12,411 nt of DNA, taken from NCBI GenBank assembly GCA_946615785.1, contig CAMOIA010000017.1, forward strand, positions 1-12,411, in the 5' to 3' direction. Below are positions 1 through 5,865 of the stretch, in pieces. Made by a program: the position numbers and the translations under genes. The DNA is from an uncultured Clostridia bacterium. Its GTDB lineage: Bacteria > Bacillota > Clostridia > Christensenellales > Aristaeellaceae. Position 1 is the first letter of the stretch, and each line of letters opens with the position of its first letter. The notes beneath the pieces are model-generated. The model did no database searches. It saw nothing but the letters and a program-made list of their open reading frames with translations, and had not been told where the DNA came from.

Positions 1-24
1 AAACACAAAAAAGGAAAATGAAAC

Positions 25-232
25 ATGAACACGAAAACCATCAAGAACATTTTTTCCTGCAGCATCCTGGTCGTCTGCGTCGTCACGCTGATCCTTTCCA
101 TCACCGGGCCTGTTTGACCTGGACCTTTCAGACACCTTCAGGCGCGTACTCGGCGGATTGAACCTGGTGGGCATCGGCGCCCTGGCCTATTCCGGCATGA
201 AGCTTCGCAACGGAAACGACCAGAAGCAGTAA
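25..232 (+). pseudogene. Small two-helix membrane protein, frameshifted
   Basis: An ATG at 25 follows an AAGG-type ribosome binding site and opens a 30-codon frame that ends at TGA 115-117. The next frame continues without a break from codon CTG at 110 to TAA at 230-232. Joined at the GGGCC run near 107-110, the two parts give a 68-residue protein with a first hydrophobic helix (about residues 9-28), a short acidic linker (DLDLSD), a second helix (about 42-57) and a charged, lysine-rich tail. The architecture is coherent across the break, so a one-base insertion (mutation or assembly error) is the simplest reading. The stop context GTT TGA C recalls the RF2 +1 frameshift site, but no strong Shine-Dalgarno-like stimulator lies upstream. 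The family is not recognised. A terminator follows at 279-315. Confidence 0.5.
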
Positions 233-278
233 CAAGCGACCGTTTCGCTCCGGTTTTCCGGCAGATGCATCGCATATC

Positions 279-315
279 AAGCCGTTTCCGCCATTTCGTG
301 GCTGACGGCTTTTTT
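279..315 (+). terminator. Rho-independent terminator after the small membrane gene
   Basis: AAGCCGT (279-285) pairs with ACGGCTT (305-311). An inner GCCA/TGGC stem (290-293 with 299-302) lies within it, and a run of six T (310-315) follows. It sits 47 bases after the TAA at 232. Confidence 0.75.
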
Positions 316-351
316 CGTGCCGGGAAAGCGCAGGGAGATCAGGGGAGTTAA

Positions 352-360
352 TGCTATAAT
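352..360 (+). promoter_or_regulatory. Extended -10 promoter (TGCTATAAT)
   Basis: The sequence is a perfect TGnTATAAT extended -10 element. No recognisable -35 hexamer lies 16-18 bases upstream, so activity would depend on the TG extension. Transcription would start near 367 and run into the candidate RNA that ends at the 573-601 terminator. Confidence 0.4.
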
Positions 361-366
361 CGTTTT

Positions 367-601
367 AGCCGGAAAGACGTGAACCGCGTCCGAAAATCCG
401 CATAAACGCGGATTTGCCGTCCAATTTCACACGGCCTGCGGCTTCCTGAAATATGCCCATCCAGGATGTGTTTTATTAGAACCAAACAGTATAAAAACCC
501 AATCCGGACGATGCCTGTCTTCGGCATGCCCGCATGTCCTTCTTTGCGGGATTTAAAAAAAGCCAGCAAAAAGGGCCCGGTGTTCCGGGCCCGGATTTTT
601 T
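367..601 (+). ncRNA. Candidate structured non-coding RNA, about 235 nt
   Basis: The stretch lies between an extended -10 promoter and a strong terminator and holds no plausible protein gene. It can form consecutive hairpins: 394-401 with 408-415 (8 bp, loop ATAAAC), 416-420 with 431-435 (5 bp, directly abutting the first), 444-448 with 462-466, 511-515 with 523-527, 529-534 with 545-550, and the terminator stem 573-580 with 585-592. A long-range CGTCCG (387-392) with CGGACG (505-510) pairing is also possible. It does not show the hallmark motifs of RNase P RNA, tmRNA or SRP RNA, and a match to 6S RNA is not evident. Alternatively it is only an intergenic region with chance hairpins. Confidence 0.35.
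568..601. terminator. Strong bidirectional terminator
   Basis: GGGCCCGG (573-580) pairs perfectly with CCGGGCCC (585-592) across a TGTT loop. On the plus strand six T (596-601) follow after GGA. On the minus strand the stem is followed directly by five T (568-572 read in reverse). It could end the plus-strand RNA candidate and also the minus-strand transcript that starts near 1048. Confidence 0.8.
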
Positions 602-910
602 CGCTATATAATTGTTTTATTCAAAAACCCAACGGAAGGGATGATCGAGAAAGTGGAACGGGACGGCGATCTCTGGTTTGATTGGAAATGGTAAGGACTT
701 TTTTAACGGTTCGTCCCGTTCCCGGAGTCAATCCAAGTTCGTTTTACAAATCCCGGTTTTTGCCGATGTTTCTTCGATCCTGGTTCCTGAATCCTTGGGC
801 TGCGGTGGGAGACATGGGATGCTGGTTTTTCTGTATCCGCTTACTTCCCGGTTGCGCGCTTGCGCTGCTTCCGTCGATCCTGCGACCGGAATGCTGATTT
901 GGAAGTGGGA
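602..910. other. Intergenic stretch, no gene recognised
   Basis: No reading frame here has a good start together with recognisable protein features. A 17-codon plus-strand frame at 641 has an AGGG directly against its ATG, which is poor spacing. On the minus strand it would be the downstream part of the transcript from the promoter at 1055-1083. It could be decayed gene remnant or untranslated RNA. Confidence 0.4.
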
Positions 911-970
911 TCAATAGGTTCTGCTGATGAAAAGATGCGCGCCTCCCACCGCTTCAAAAGCTTGGTTCAT
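911..970 (-). CDS. 19-residue ORF with strong promoter and ribosome binding site
   Basis: The ATG at 970-968 follows a consensus AAAGGAGG (979-986) at 8-base spacing. An excellent promoter lies upstream at 1055-1083, giving a leader of about 78 nt. The product would be MNQAFEAVGGAHLFISRTY, ending at TGA 913-911. It has no signal peptide or membrane helix and no family is recognised. The same frame stays open for about 60 codons past the TGA (to 728), and the neighbouring frame is open for about 25 codons, so this could be the start of a gene broken by mutation. It could equally be a leader peptide, a real small protein, or the coding part of a dual-function RNA. The expression signals are clear; the product's role is unknown. 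Confidence 0.4.
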   Translation of the reverse strand: MNQAFEAVGGAHLFISRTY

Positions 971-1054
971 GGGACTCGCCTCCTTTCAGCTTCGACCCGT
1001 CGATCGGATGCTCTCTTTTCCTGCACCCTGCGGGTTCTTCCTTTTCCTGGCTCT

Positions 1055-1083
1055 ATAGTACCAGATATCAATCCCGTTGTCAA
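1055..1083 (-). promoter_or_regulatory. SigA-type promoter with AT-rich upstream tract
   Basis: On the minus strand TTGACA (1083-1078) and TACTAT (1060-1055) are separated by exactly 17 bases. The 35 bases upstream of the -35 box (1084-1120) are strongly A/T-rich, like an UP element. Transcription would start near 1048 and reach the 19-codon ORF and then the terminator at 568-592. Confidence 0.75.
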
Positions 1084-1099
1084 GCGATTTATATTTAAT

Positions 1100-1128
1100 T
1101 TGGAAATTTTTTTCCCAGATTTTATAAT
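1100..1128 (+). promoter_or_regulatory. Possible divergent plus-strand promoter
   Basis: TTGGAA (1100-1105) and TATAAT (1123-1128) lie 17 bases apart inside the AT-rich tract. The site is back-to-back with the minus-strand promoter at 1055-1083. No plus-strand gene follows, so a transcript would be antisense to the permease 3' end. A TATAAT in such AT-rich sequence could be chance. Confidence 0.3.
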
Positions 1129-1231
1129 TCTGTTCTCGGCTGTGGGGTGGCCGGAAGTGGGAGGGCACGGCCGCGGAAGTCCCCTGCGCCGTCCCCCGTT
1201 CCGCCCCTACCCTGTCCATGGCCCGCCACGT

Positions 1232-1261
1232 AAAAACCGCCCGAACCCGCGCTTGGCGGTT
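1232..1261 (-). terminator. Terminator of the ABC transporter operon
   Basis: On the minus strand AACCGCC (1261-1255) pairs with GGCGGTT (1241-1235) and is followed by a T run (1236-1232). An overlapping alternative CCGAACC/GGTTCGG stem exists. It lies 23 bases past the permease stop codon at 1285. Confidence 0.75.
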
Positions 1262-1284
1262 CGGACGGTACTGTCATGCTAAAG

Positions 1285-3183
1285 CTATGCTGCCTTTTCT
1301 TCCTTCGGCTTTCTGCCGGTCAACCTGGCGATGATCCTGCCGCGTTTTTCCTTGAGGGCGAGGCGTTCGGCCAGATCGCGCGCGCCGACGCCGTAGACCA
1401 GGTAGAGGATGATGCCGGAAACGATCATGATGAACACGGTCGAGGCGCAGCGGCGTCCGGTCGCGTTGCGGTTAAAGCCGTTTCTCCCTTCCTCATCCGT
1501 CATGGACTGGATGACCATGGCGTACGTCGTGCCGTGACTGGACTGGAAGGTCGCGCCCATATCGTATTCCGTGAAGAGCGCGTTGAAATTGAGCGCGAAC
1601 ACCGCAAGGACGCTTGGCAGCACGATGGGCAGCTTTACGCGCAGGAACGTGACGAGCGAACTGGCGCCGAGGTTTCTCGCCGCGTCCTCCAATTCGTCGT
1701 CGATGGCGTAGAAGGCCGCCTTGATCATGCGCAGGGCAAACGGCAGTTTGACCACCGTATAGGCTATGATGATGAGGATCTGCACGTTCTCGCGGTAATA
1801 GAGGTTCTTTGAAAAAACGTACCAGATATTGTCGTTAAAGTAAATACGATAGCTGTAGCAGATGAGAATCGTGGGCAGCAGCCAGGGGAACAGAAGGCAG
1901 GCCTCGGCCACGCGGCTTTTTTTGCTGTGTTTGTTTTTAAAGATATAATTGACCACCAGCACCACGATCACGCAGGTGAGGGCCGCGGCGATGGCGGACA
2001 TGATGAAGGAAAGCCGGATGCCGCCGACCGTCTTGTTGTTGGCAAACAGGCCCGAAATCGCGTCGGCGACCACCTTCTGCTTGCCGTTTGAGCGGGTGTA
2101 GGTGTAATCCTCGGTGCCGAAATAATTGATGAAGGTGAAGCCGCTCAGGGTCTTGGACTGAATGGCCTGCCAGTTCTGGAAGGAGAAGACGACGATCATG
2201 ACCACGGGGGTCATGTAGATGATGAACAGCACGTACGCGTAGATATGCGCCAGCACGTTATAGACGGGATTGTCGATTTTCTGCTTCTGCAGTTTCTGCT
2301 TCGTTTTGCTGACGGAGAGGTAATGCCCCTTGCGCTCGTAATGGTTGAGCGTGGTGAGCAGGATGATGGTAAACATGGCCAGGATCACGCTCAGAAGCGC
2401 GGCGCGGGCCTGCGGGAAGCTCTCGTCCGCGGCGCTCGAGCCCGCAAGGCGCACGATCTCGGGGTTGATGGAGTCGTACCCCAGCAAAGTCGGGGCGCTC
2501 ATGGCGCAAAGGCCGGTGATAAAGGTCATGACCGTGAGGGAAAACAGCGTGGGGAGAAGGGTCGGCATGACCACCTTGAAGAGCACCTTGAAGGGCCTTG
2601 CGCCCAGGTTCCTGGCTGCCTCGACGGTGTTGTAGTCGATGCCGCGGATGGCGTTTCTTAAAAACAGGGCGTGGTTGCTGGTGCAGGCGAAGGTCATGGT
2701 GAAGAGCACCGCGTAAAAGCCCGAGAACCACTGCCTGTTCATGCCCGGAAAGGTCTGCGCGAGCCAGGAGGTGAGGATTCCGTCGTTGTCATAGAGGAAC
2801 TGGTAGCCGGTGACCAGCGCGACGCCGGAGTAAATGAGCGTGGTCATGTAGCCGAGCCGCAGGATCTTCGCGCCCTTGATGTCAAAGTACTCCGTCAAAA
2901 GCACGATGGAGATGCCGACGACGTTCACCGTCACGATGAGGCAAAGCGCCAGCTTGACGCTGTTCCACACGAAAGAGGGCATAGTGCCGGAAAAGAAGAA
3001 ACGGATCACGGCGAAGGGGTCCGTTTTGCCGGAAGCGTCCTTCACGGAGAAAACCGAAATGAGCGTGTTGAAGCACGGGATCACCATGAACCCTAAAAAC
3101 AGGTACCCGAAGAGCACCGCGCCGAACACCTTCCACAGTTTTTCGGCACTCAGGCCCTTCTGCCTGCCGATGGCCTTCTGCAT
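1285..3183 (-). CDS. ABC importer permease, two fused transmembrane domains
   Basis: This 632-residue inner-membrane protein carries both transmembrane halves of a type I ABC importer in one chain, as in FbpB-like ferric permeases and related phosphonate or thiamine systems. Two EAA loops, which dock on the ATPase, are clear: EAARNLGA at about residue 188 and EDAARNLGA at about 499, each followed by the ILP-type segment (VMPTLLPT and LPIVLPS). About twelve hydrophobic helices are seen, and a lysine-rich linker (about 284-303) separates the halves. At 632 residues it is longer than the usual 510-570; some of the extra length is the loop at about 355-385 before the first helices of domain 2 and the basic C-terminal tail. 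The start at 3183 is chosen over an upstream in-frame ATG because AAAGGAGGG (3190-3198) fits it and overlaps the ATPase stop. It is the last gene of the operon. Confidence 0.93.
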   Translation of the reverse strand: MQKAIGRQKGLSAEKLWKVFGAVLFGYLFLGFMVIPCFNTLISVFSVKDASGKTDPFAVIRFFFSGTMPSFVWNSVKLALCLIVTVNVVGISIVLLTEYFDIKGAKILRLGYMTTLIYSGVALVTGYQFLYDNDGILTSWLAQTFPGMNRQWFSGFYAVLFTMTFACTSNHALFLRNAIRGIDYNTVEAARNLGARPFKVLFKVVMPTLLPTLFSLTVMTFITGLCAMSAPTLLGYDSINPEIVRLAGSSAADESFPQARAALLSVILAMFTIILLTTLNHYERKGHYLSVSKTKQKLQKQKIDNPVYNVLAHIYAYVLFIIYMTPVVMIVVFSFQNWQAIQSKTLSGFTFINYFGTEDYTYTRSNGKQKVVADAISGLFANNKTVGGIRLSFIMSAIAAALTCVIVVLVVNYIFKNKHSKKSRVAEACLLFPWLLPTILICYSYRIYFNDNIWYVFSKNLYYRENVQILIIIAYTVVKLPFALRMIKAAFYAIDDELEDAARNLGASSLVTFLRVKLPIVLPSVLAVFALNFNALFTEYDMGATFQSSHGTTYAMVIQSMTDEEGRNGFNRNATGRRCASTVFIMIVSGIILYLVYGVGARDLAERLALKEKRGRIIARLTGRKPKEEKAA

Positions 3184-3196
3184 CCGTCTCCCTCCT

Positions 3197-4195
3197 TTAC
3201 ACAGGATAGGACATGATGTCGCCGGGAGCGATGCCCACAACGACCTCCTGCCCCGCCTCATAGATTCTGATGCCGTCGTTCTTTTCAATCACCTTCAGGC
3301 GCTGCCCCATGCAGCGAATGGAGTACTTGATATACAGTCCGTAGTATTCGGCAGATTCGATAACCCCCTGAAGGCGGCATTCGCCTGGTCGCTCCTCGTG
3401 GTTCACCGTGACCCGCTCCAGGCGGATGAAATGGTGCTGATTGGGATTCAGCGCCATTTTGCCGAGGATATCGCCCTCGATGGGGTTGATGTCGCCGATG
3501 AAATTGGCCACAAATTCCGTCGCCGAGTGGTTGTACACCTCGTTCGGGGTGCCGATCTGCTCGATATAGCCCTTGTTGAACACCGCGATGCGGTCGGAAA
3601 GCGTGAGCGCTTCCTCCTGGTCGTGCGTCACGTAAATGGTGGTGATGCCGAACTCGCGCTGCATGTTTTTCAGTTCGTTGCGAAGCTGCACGCGCAGCTT
3701 CGCGTCCAGGTTGGAAAGCGGCTCGTCCATGCAGATGATGTCGGGCTCGGTCACCAGGGCGCGTGCGATGGCGACGCGCTGCTGCTGTCCGCCGGAAAGC
3801 TGGGCCACGGCCTTTTTCAGCTGCTCCTGGGAAAGCTCCACCTTGCGCGCGATTTCCTGCACCCTGTTTTCGATCTCCTGTTTGGGCAGCTTTTTGATTT
3901 TCAGACCGAAGGCGATGTTGTCGTGCACCGTCATGGTGGGAAAGAGGGCATAGCTCTGAAAGACGATGCCGATGGCCCGTTTTTCGATCGGCACGTGGGT
4001 AATATCCTTTCCCTTCATTTTCACCGTGCCGCTGACGGGCTCGATAAAGCCCGTGATGGTGCGCAGCGTGGTGGTTTTTCCGCAGCCGGAAGGGCCGAGG
4101 AAGGTGAAGAACTCCCCTTCTTTGACATGCACGTTAATGTTGTGCAGCGCCTCAAAATCGCCGAAGCGGACGACGATATCGTCAAGTCTGATCAT
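3197..4195 (-). CDS. ABC importer ATPase (FbpC/PotA-type with TOBE region)
   Basis: This 332-residue cytoplasmic ATPase powers the importer. Walker A GPSGCGKTT is at about 34-42, the Q-loop glutamine at 80, the signature LSGGQQQR at 133-140, Walker B IICMDEP at 153-159, the D-loop SNLD at 161-164 and the switch histidine in VTHD at 191. Residues of about 237-332 form the C-terminal TOBE-like regulatory region typical of the Fe(III), polyamine, phosphonate and maltose ATPases. The start at 4195 is chosen because GGAGG sits 7 bases upstream; a longer in-frame start at 4264 would translate the intercistronic hairpins and is unlikely. It lies between the binding-protein gene (96-base gap) and the permease gene (13-base gap). 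The substrate cannot be deduced from it. Confidence 0.95.
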   Translation of the reverse strand: MIRLDDIVVRFGDFEALHNINVHVKEGEFFTFLGPSGCGKTTTLRTITGFIEPVSGTVKMKGKDITHVPIEKRAIGIVFQSYALFPTMTVHDNIAFGLKIKKLPKQEIENRVQEIARKVELSQEQLKKAVAQLSGGQQQRVAIARALVTEPDIICMDEPLSNLDAKLRVQLRNELKNMQREFGITTIYVTHDQEEALTLSDRIAVFNKGYIEQIGTPNEVYNHSATEFVANFIGDINPIEGDILGKMALNPNQHHFIRLERVTVNHEERPGECRLQGVIESAEYYGLYIKYSIRCMGQRLKVIEKNDGIRIYEAGQEVVVGIAPGDIMSYPV

Positions 4196-4219
4196 AAGCC
4201 ATCCTCCAATCAAGCATCC

Positions 4220-4241
4220 CGGCTGCCTCATGCGGCAGCCG
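4220..4241 (-). promoter_or_regulatory. Intercistronic hairpin 2 between binding protein and ATPase
   Basis: CGGCTGCC (4220-4227) pairs perfectly with GGCAGCCG (4234-4241) around a 6-base loop. No T run follows on the minus strand, so it is better read as an mRNA stability or processing element than as a terminator. It lies just upstream of the ATPase ribosome binding site. Confidence 0.6.
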
Positions 4242-4250
4242 ATATGATGT

Positions 4251-4274
4251 GAAAGGGCGGGCAAATGCCCGCCC
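4251..4274 (-). terminator. Intercistronic hairpin 1, possible partial terminator
   Basis: On the minus strand GGGCGGGC pairs perfectly with GCCCGCCC across the tetraloop ATTT, followed by only three T and then C. It lies 17 bases after the binding-protein stop. The short T run suggests partial termination or 3' end protection, which would raise binding-protein mRNA over that of the ATPase and permease. Confidence 0.6.
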
Positions 4275-4291
4275 TGAATGAGGTTTCGCGT

Positions 4292-5488
4292 TTACTGCGC
4301 GGCGGCCTGGGTGAGGGTGGCCCAGTTCAGGTTGTCCCAGTCAGGCTCCGTGGGGGCGGAAGCGTTGTCCTTCCAGTAGAAGCCAAGGTTGGTCATGATG
4401 TTGGTCCACTCGGTGGAGTGCGCGCCCACGTATTCGGCATAGGTCATGTCGGTGCCTTCTACTTTCTGCAGAGAGCAGTTCTTGATGGCGTAGATGGCGG
4501 GCACTTCGTCGTAGAGCTCAGCCACAGCGTCGGTGTTGCAGGGATAGGAATCGAATTCCTCGCTCCAGGCGATCTGGGTTTCGGCGCTGCCGAACCATTC
4601 CGCGAACGCCTTCACGGTTTCGGTCTGCTCGGCGGTGCGGTTGGGGTTGTCCACGATGCCGATGTATTCGGCGATGTAATAGGTGCCGTCGTCAATGTCC
4701 ACAAGCGCCCAGTTTTCGGGGTTCAGGGTGCCCCTGAGGGGATGTTCGTTGGTTTCGACCGCGGCGTCGATGTTGCCGTAGAGCGAAGAAGAATAGAAGG
4801 TGGAAACCTGTACGTCACCGCGGATCAGCGGATCCAGGCCGTAGCTGTCGCCGGTGAAGTTGCCTCCCGCGCAGTAGGCCCACAGGGTCTTCCAGCCCTC
4901 GACGGAAATGCCGCCCGCGGGGCTCGTCGGATCAGTGAAGGCATAGAGCATGGCGTTGTTGATGTTGGCGTTGGTAGTGCCGCCAACCTTGCCCTGGCGG
5001 TACCAGGTGTAGCCGCAGTTCACAAGGTCGCTCCAGTGCGCGAAGTGAAGCGCTTCGCCGTTGGTGCCGTATTCGTCGTTGCGGTAGAGCATCAGAATGT
5101 TCTGGATCACCAGGCCGTAAGCCTTGCCGTCGTACTTGTAATCGCCGACCTTGTCCGCCCAGGAGGGGGTCCAGTCCATGATGGTCAGGTTCTCATACTG
5201 GCCGTTGATCAGCTGGCTCCAGCGCACTTCGTTCAGACCGAAGATCAGGTCCGCGTCCTTGTTTTCGTTCGCGGCCTGCACAGCCTTGGTATCGCCGGAA
5301 ATAACGGAGTTATCGTCGATGGAAATGGAAAAACCGGCTTTCTTCGCGGCCTCGATCAGCCAGGTGGTGCGCTCGGAAGAGTTGGAGTTGGAATAGATGC
5401 GGATGGTGTAGCCGTCGTCCGCAAGCGCGGCGGAGCAAAGCGAGAGCGCCATCATCGCGGTTAGAACAAGAGCAAACAGCTTTTTCAT
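4292..5488 (-). CDS. ABC importer substrate-binding protein, secreted
   Basis: This 398-residue extracellular solute-binding protein is first in the importer operon. The N-terminus has two lysines, a hydrophobic core and an ALA-DD cleavage site (residues 21-25), so it is a Sec type I signal peptide. The only cysteine (residue 18, in LSLC) does not form a lipobox, which is unusual for a Gram-positive binding protein. The body has features of the class I/spermidine/ferric-type fold: an early IRIYSNSN strand, DADLIFGLNEVRW, YDGKAYGLVIQNILMLYRND, and near the C-terminal third a GTYYIAEYIGIVDN segment. A YY pair is present, but alignment to the iron-binding tyrosines of FbpA is not secure, so iron is only one option beside phosphonate, polyamine or thiamine-type ligands. 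The start at 5488 has AAAGGAGG upstream and begins the signal peptide; an upstream ATG at 5650 is rejected. Confidence 0.9.
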   Translation of the reverse strand: MKKLFALVLTAMMALSLCSAALADDGYTIRIYSNSNSSERTTWLIEAAKKAGFSISIDDNSVISGDTKAVQAANENKDADLIFGLNEVRWSQLINGQYENLTIMDWTPSWADKVGDYKYDGKAYGLVIQNILMLYRNDEYGTNGEALHFAHWSDLVNCGYTWYRQGKVGGTTNANINNAMLYAFTDPTSPAGGISVEGWKTLWAYCAGGNFTGDSYGLDPLIRGDVQVSTFYSSSLYGNIDAAVETNEHPLRGTLNPENWALVDIDDGTYYIAEYIGIVDNPNRTAEQTETVKAFAEWFGSAETQIAWSEEFDSYPCNTDAVAELYDEVPAIYAIKNCSLQKVEGTDMTYAEYVGAHSTEWTNIMTNLGFYWKDNASAPTEPDWDNLNWATLTQAAAQ

Positions 5489-5557
5489 AAAGCTACCTCC
5501 TTTGATATATGCGAAAACCTGCCTTTTGAAAACAGATATTCGCCTGAAACTGTCAAA

Positions 5558-5586
5558 ATTATACCATCTTCCGGCATTTTTGTAAA
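5558..5586 (-). promoter_or_regulatory. Promoter of the ABC importer operon
   Basis: On the minus strand TTTACA (5586-5581) and TATAAT (5563-5558) are 17 bases apart, with a TGG extension just before the -10 box. Transcription would start near 5551, giving a leader of about 63 nt. No riboswitch or clear operator was seen in that leader. Confidence 0.8.
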
Positions 5587-5628
5587 TCCCATCCGGAAAA
5601 AAAGCGCCGCAAGGGTGCCAGACGGACG

Positions 5629-5665
5629 AAAAGGAAGGGATCGGACCCTTCATCCGACCCCTTCC
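5629..5665 (-). terminator. Terminator of the DUF368-to-four-cysteine-protein operon
   Basis: Positions 5633-5644 pair with 5654-5665 over 12 positions with one A-C mismatch, and four T follow on the minus strand (5632-5629). The stop codon of the last gene (5652-5650) lies inside the loop, so the hairpin overlaps the coding end. Confidence 0.7.
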
Positions 5666-5865
5666 TCATTTGTAAACAATGTGCAGCCCTGTGCGCGGAA
5701 CCAGGCGATTTTTTCGTTGATGTCCGCCTCTGTCACCTGAAACCTTGCCGCGAGGCAGGTGACGCAGTAAAAATGCGTTGCGCCGCGGTTCACCAGCTTT
5801 TTTGTGATCGCGGTCTCATCCCGCGAAAGGATCCTTCCGCAGGCGGCGCACCTTTCCTGCGTCAT
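5650..5865 (-). CDS. Small four-cysteine (zinc-ribbon-like) protein
   Basis: This 71-residue protein has two CxxC pairs, CAAC at 6-9 and CVTC at 34-37, spaced as in a small zinc ribbon or treble-clef. A predicted helical region follows (about 46-58, EADINEKIAWFRAQG), with a further single cysteine at about 61. There is no signal peptide or membrane helix, so it should be cytoplasmic. Short uncharacterised proteins of this kind, with a KKLVNRGAT...FYC-CLA core, are familiar in Clostridia, but no function is known to me. Its ATG overlaps the stop of the alpha-galactosidase gene (ATGA, 5862-5865), so translation is probably coupled. The overlap points to co-expression, not necessarily a shared pathway. 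It is the last gene before the terminator. Zinc binding is inferred from the cysteines only. Confidence 0.8.
   Translation of the reverse strand: MTQERCAACGRILSRDETAITKKLVNRGATHFYCVTCLAARFQVTEADINEKIAWFRAQGCTLFTNEEGVG

Noticed and set aside
354..569. Minus-strand frame of 71 codons in the candidate RNA region
   Set aside because: It has no ribosome binding site or recognisable protein features, and it starts directly after the bidirectional terminator. Chance frames of this size are common here.
641..694. Plus-strand 17-codon frame after the terminator
   Set aside because: The purine tract touches the ATG with no spacing and no promoter with a -35 box is present.
911..913. In-frame TGA as selenocysteine in the 19-codon ORF
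   Set aside because: No SECIS-like hairpin is seen directly after the TGA, and the downstream frame shows no redox motif or known family.
2876..4252. Plus-strand frame of 458 codons
   Set aside because: It lies opposite the ATPase and permease genes, whose minus-strand frames carry all expected motifs. Its translation is rich in H, D, V and R with no family features, typical of an antisense shadow in GC-rich coding DNA.
4265..5464. Plus-strand frame of 399 codons
   Set aside because: It is antisense to the binding-protein gene, has no ribosome binding site, and begins in the intercistronic hairpin. It is a shadow.
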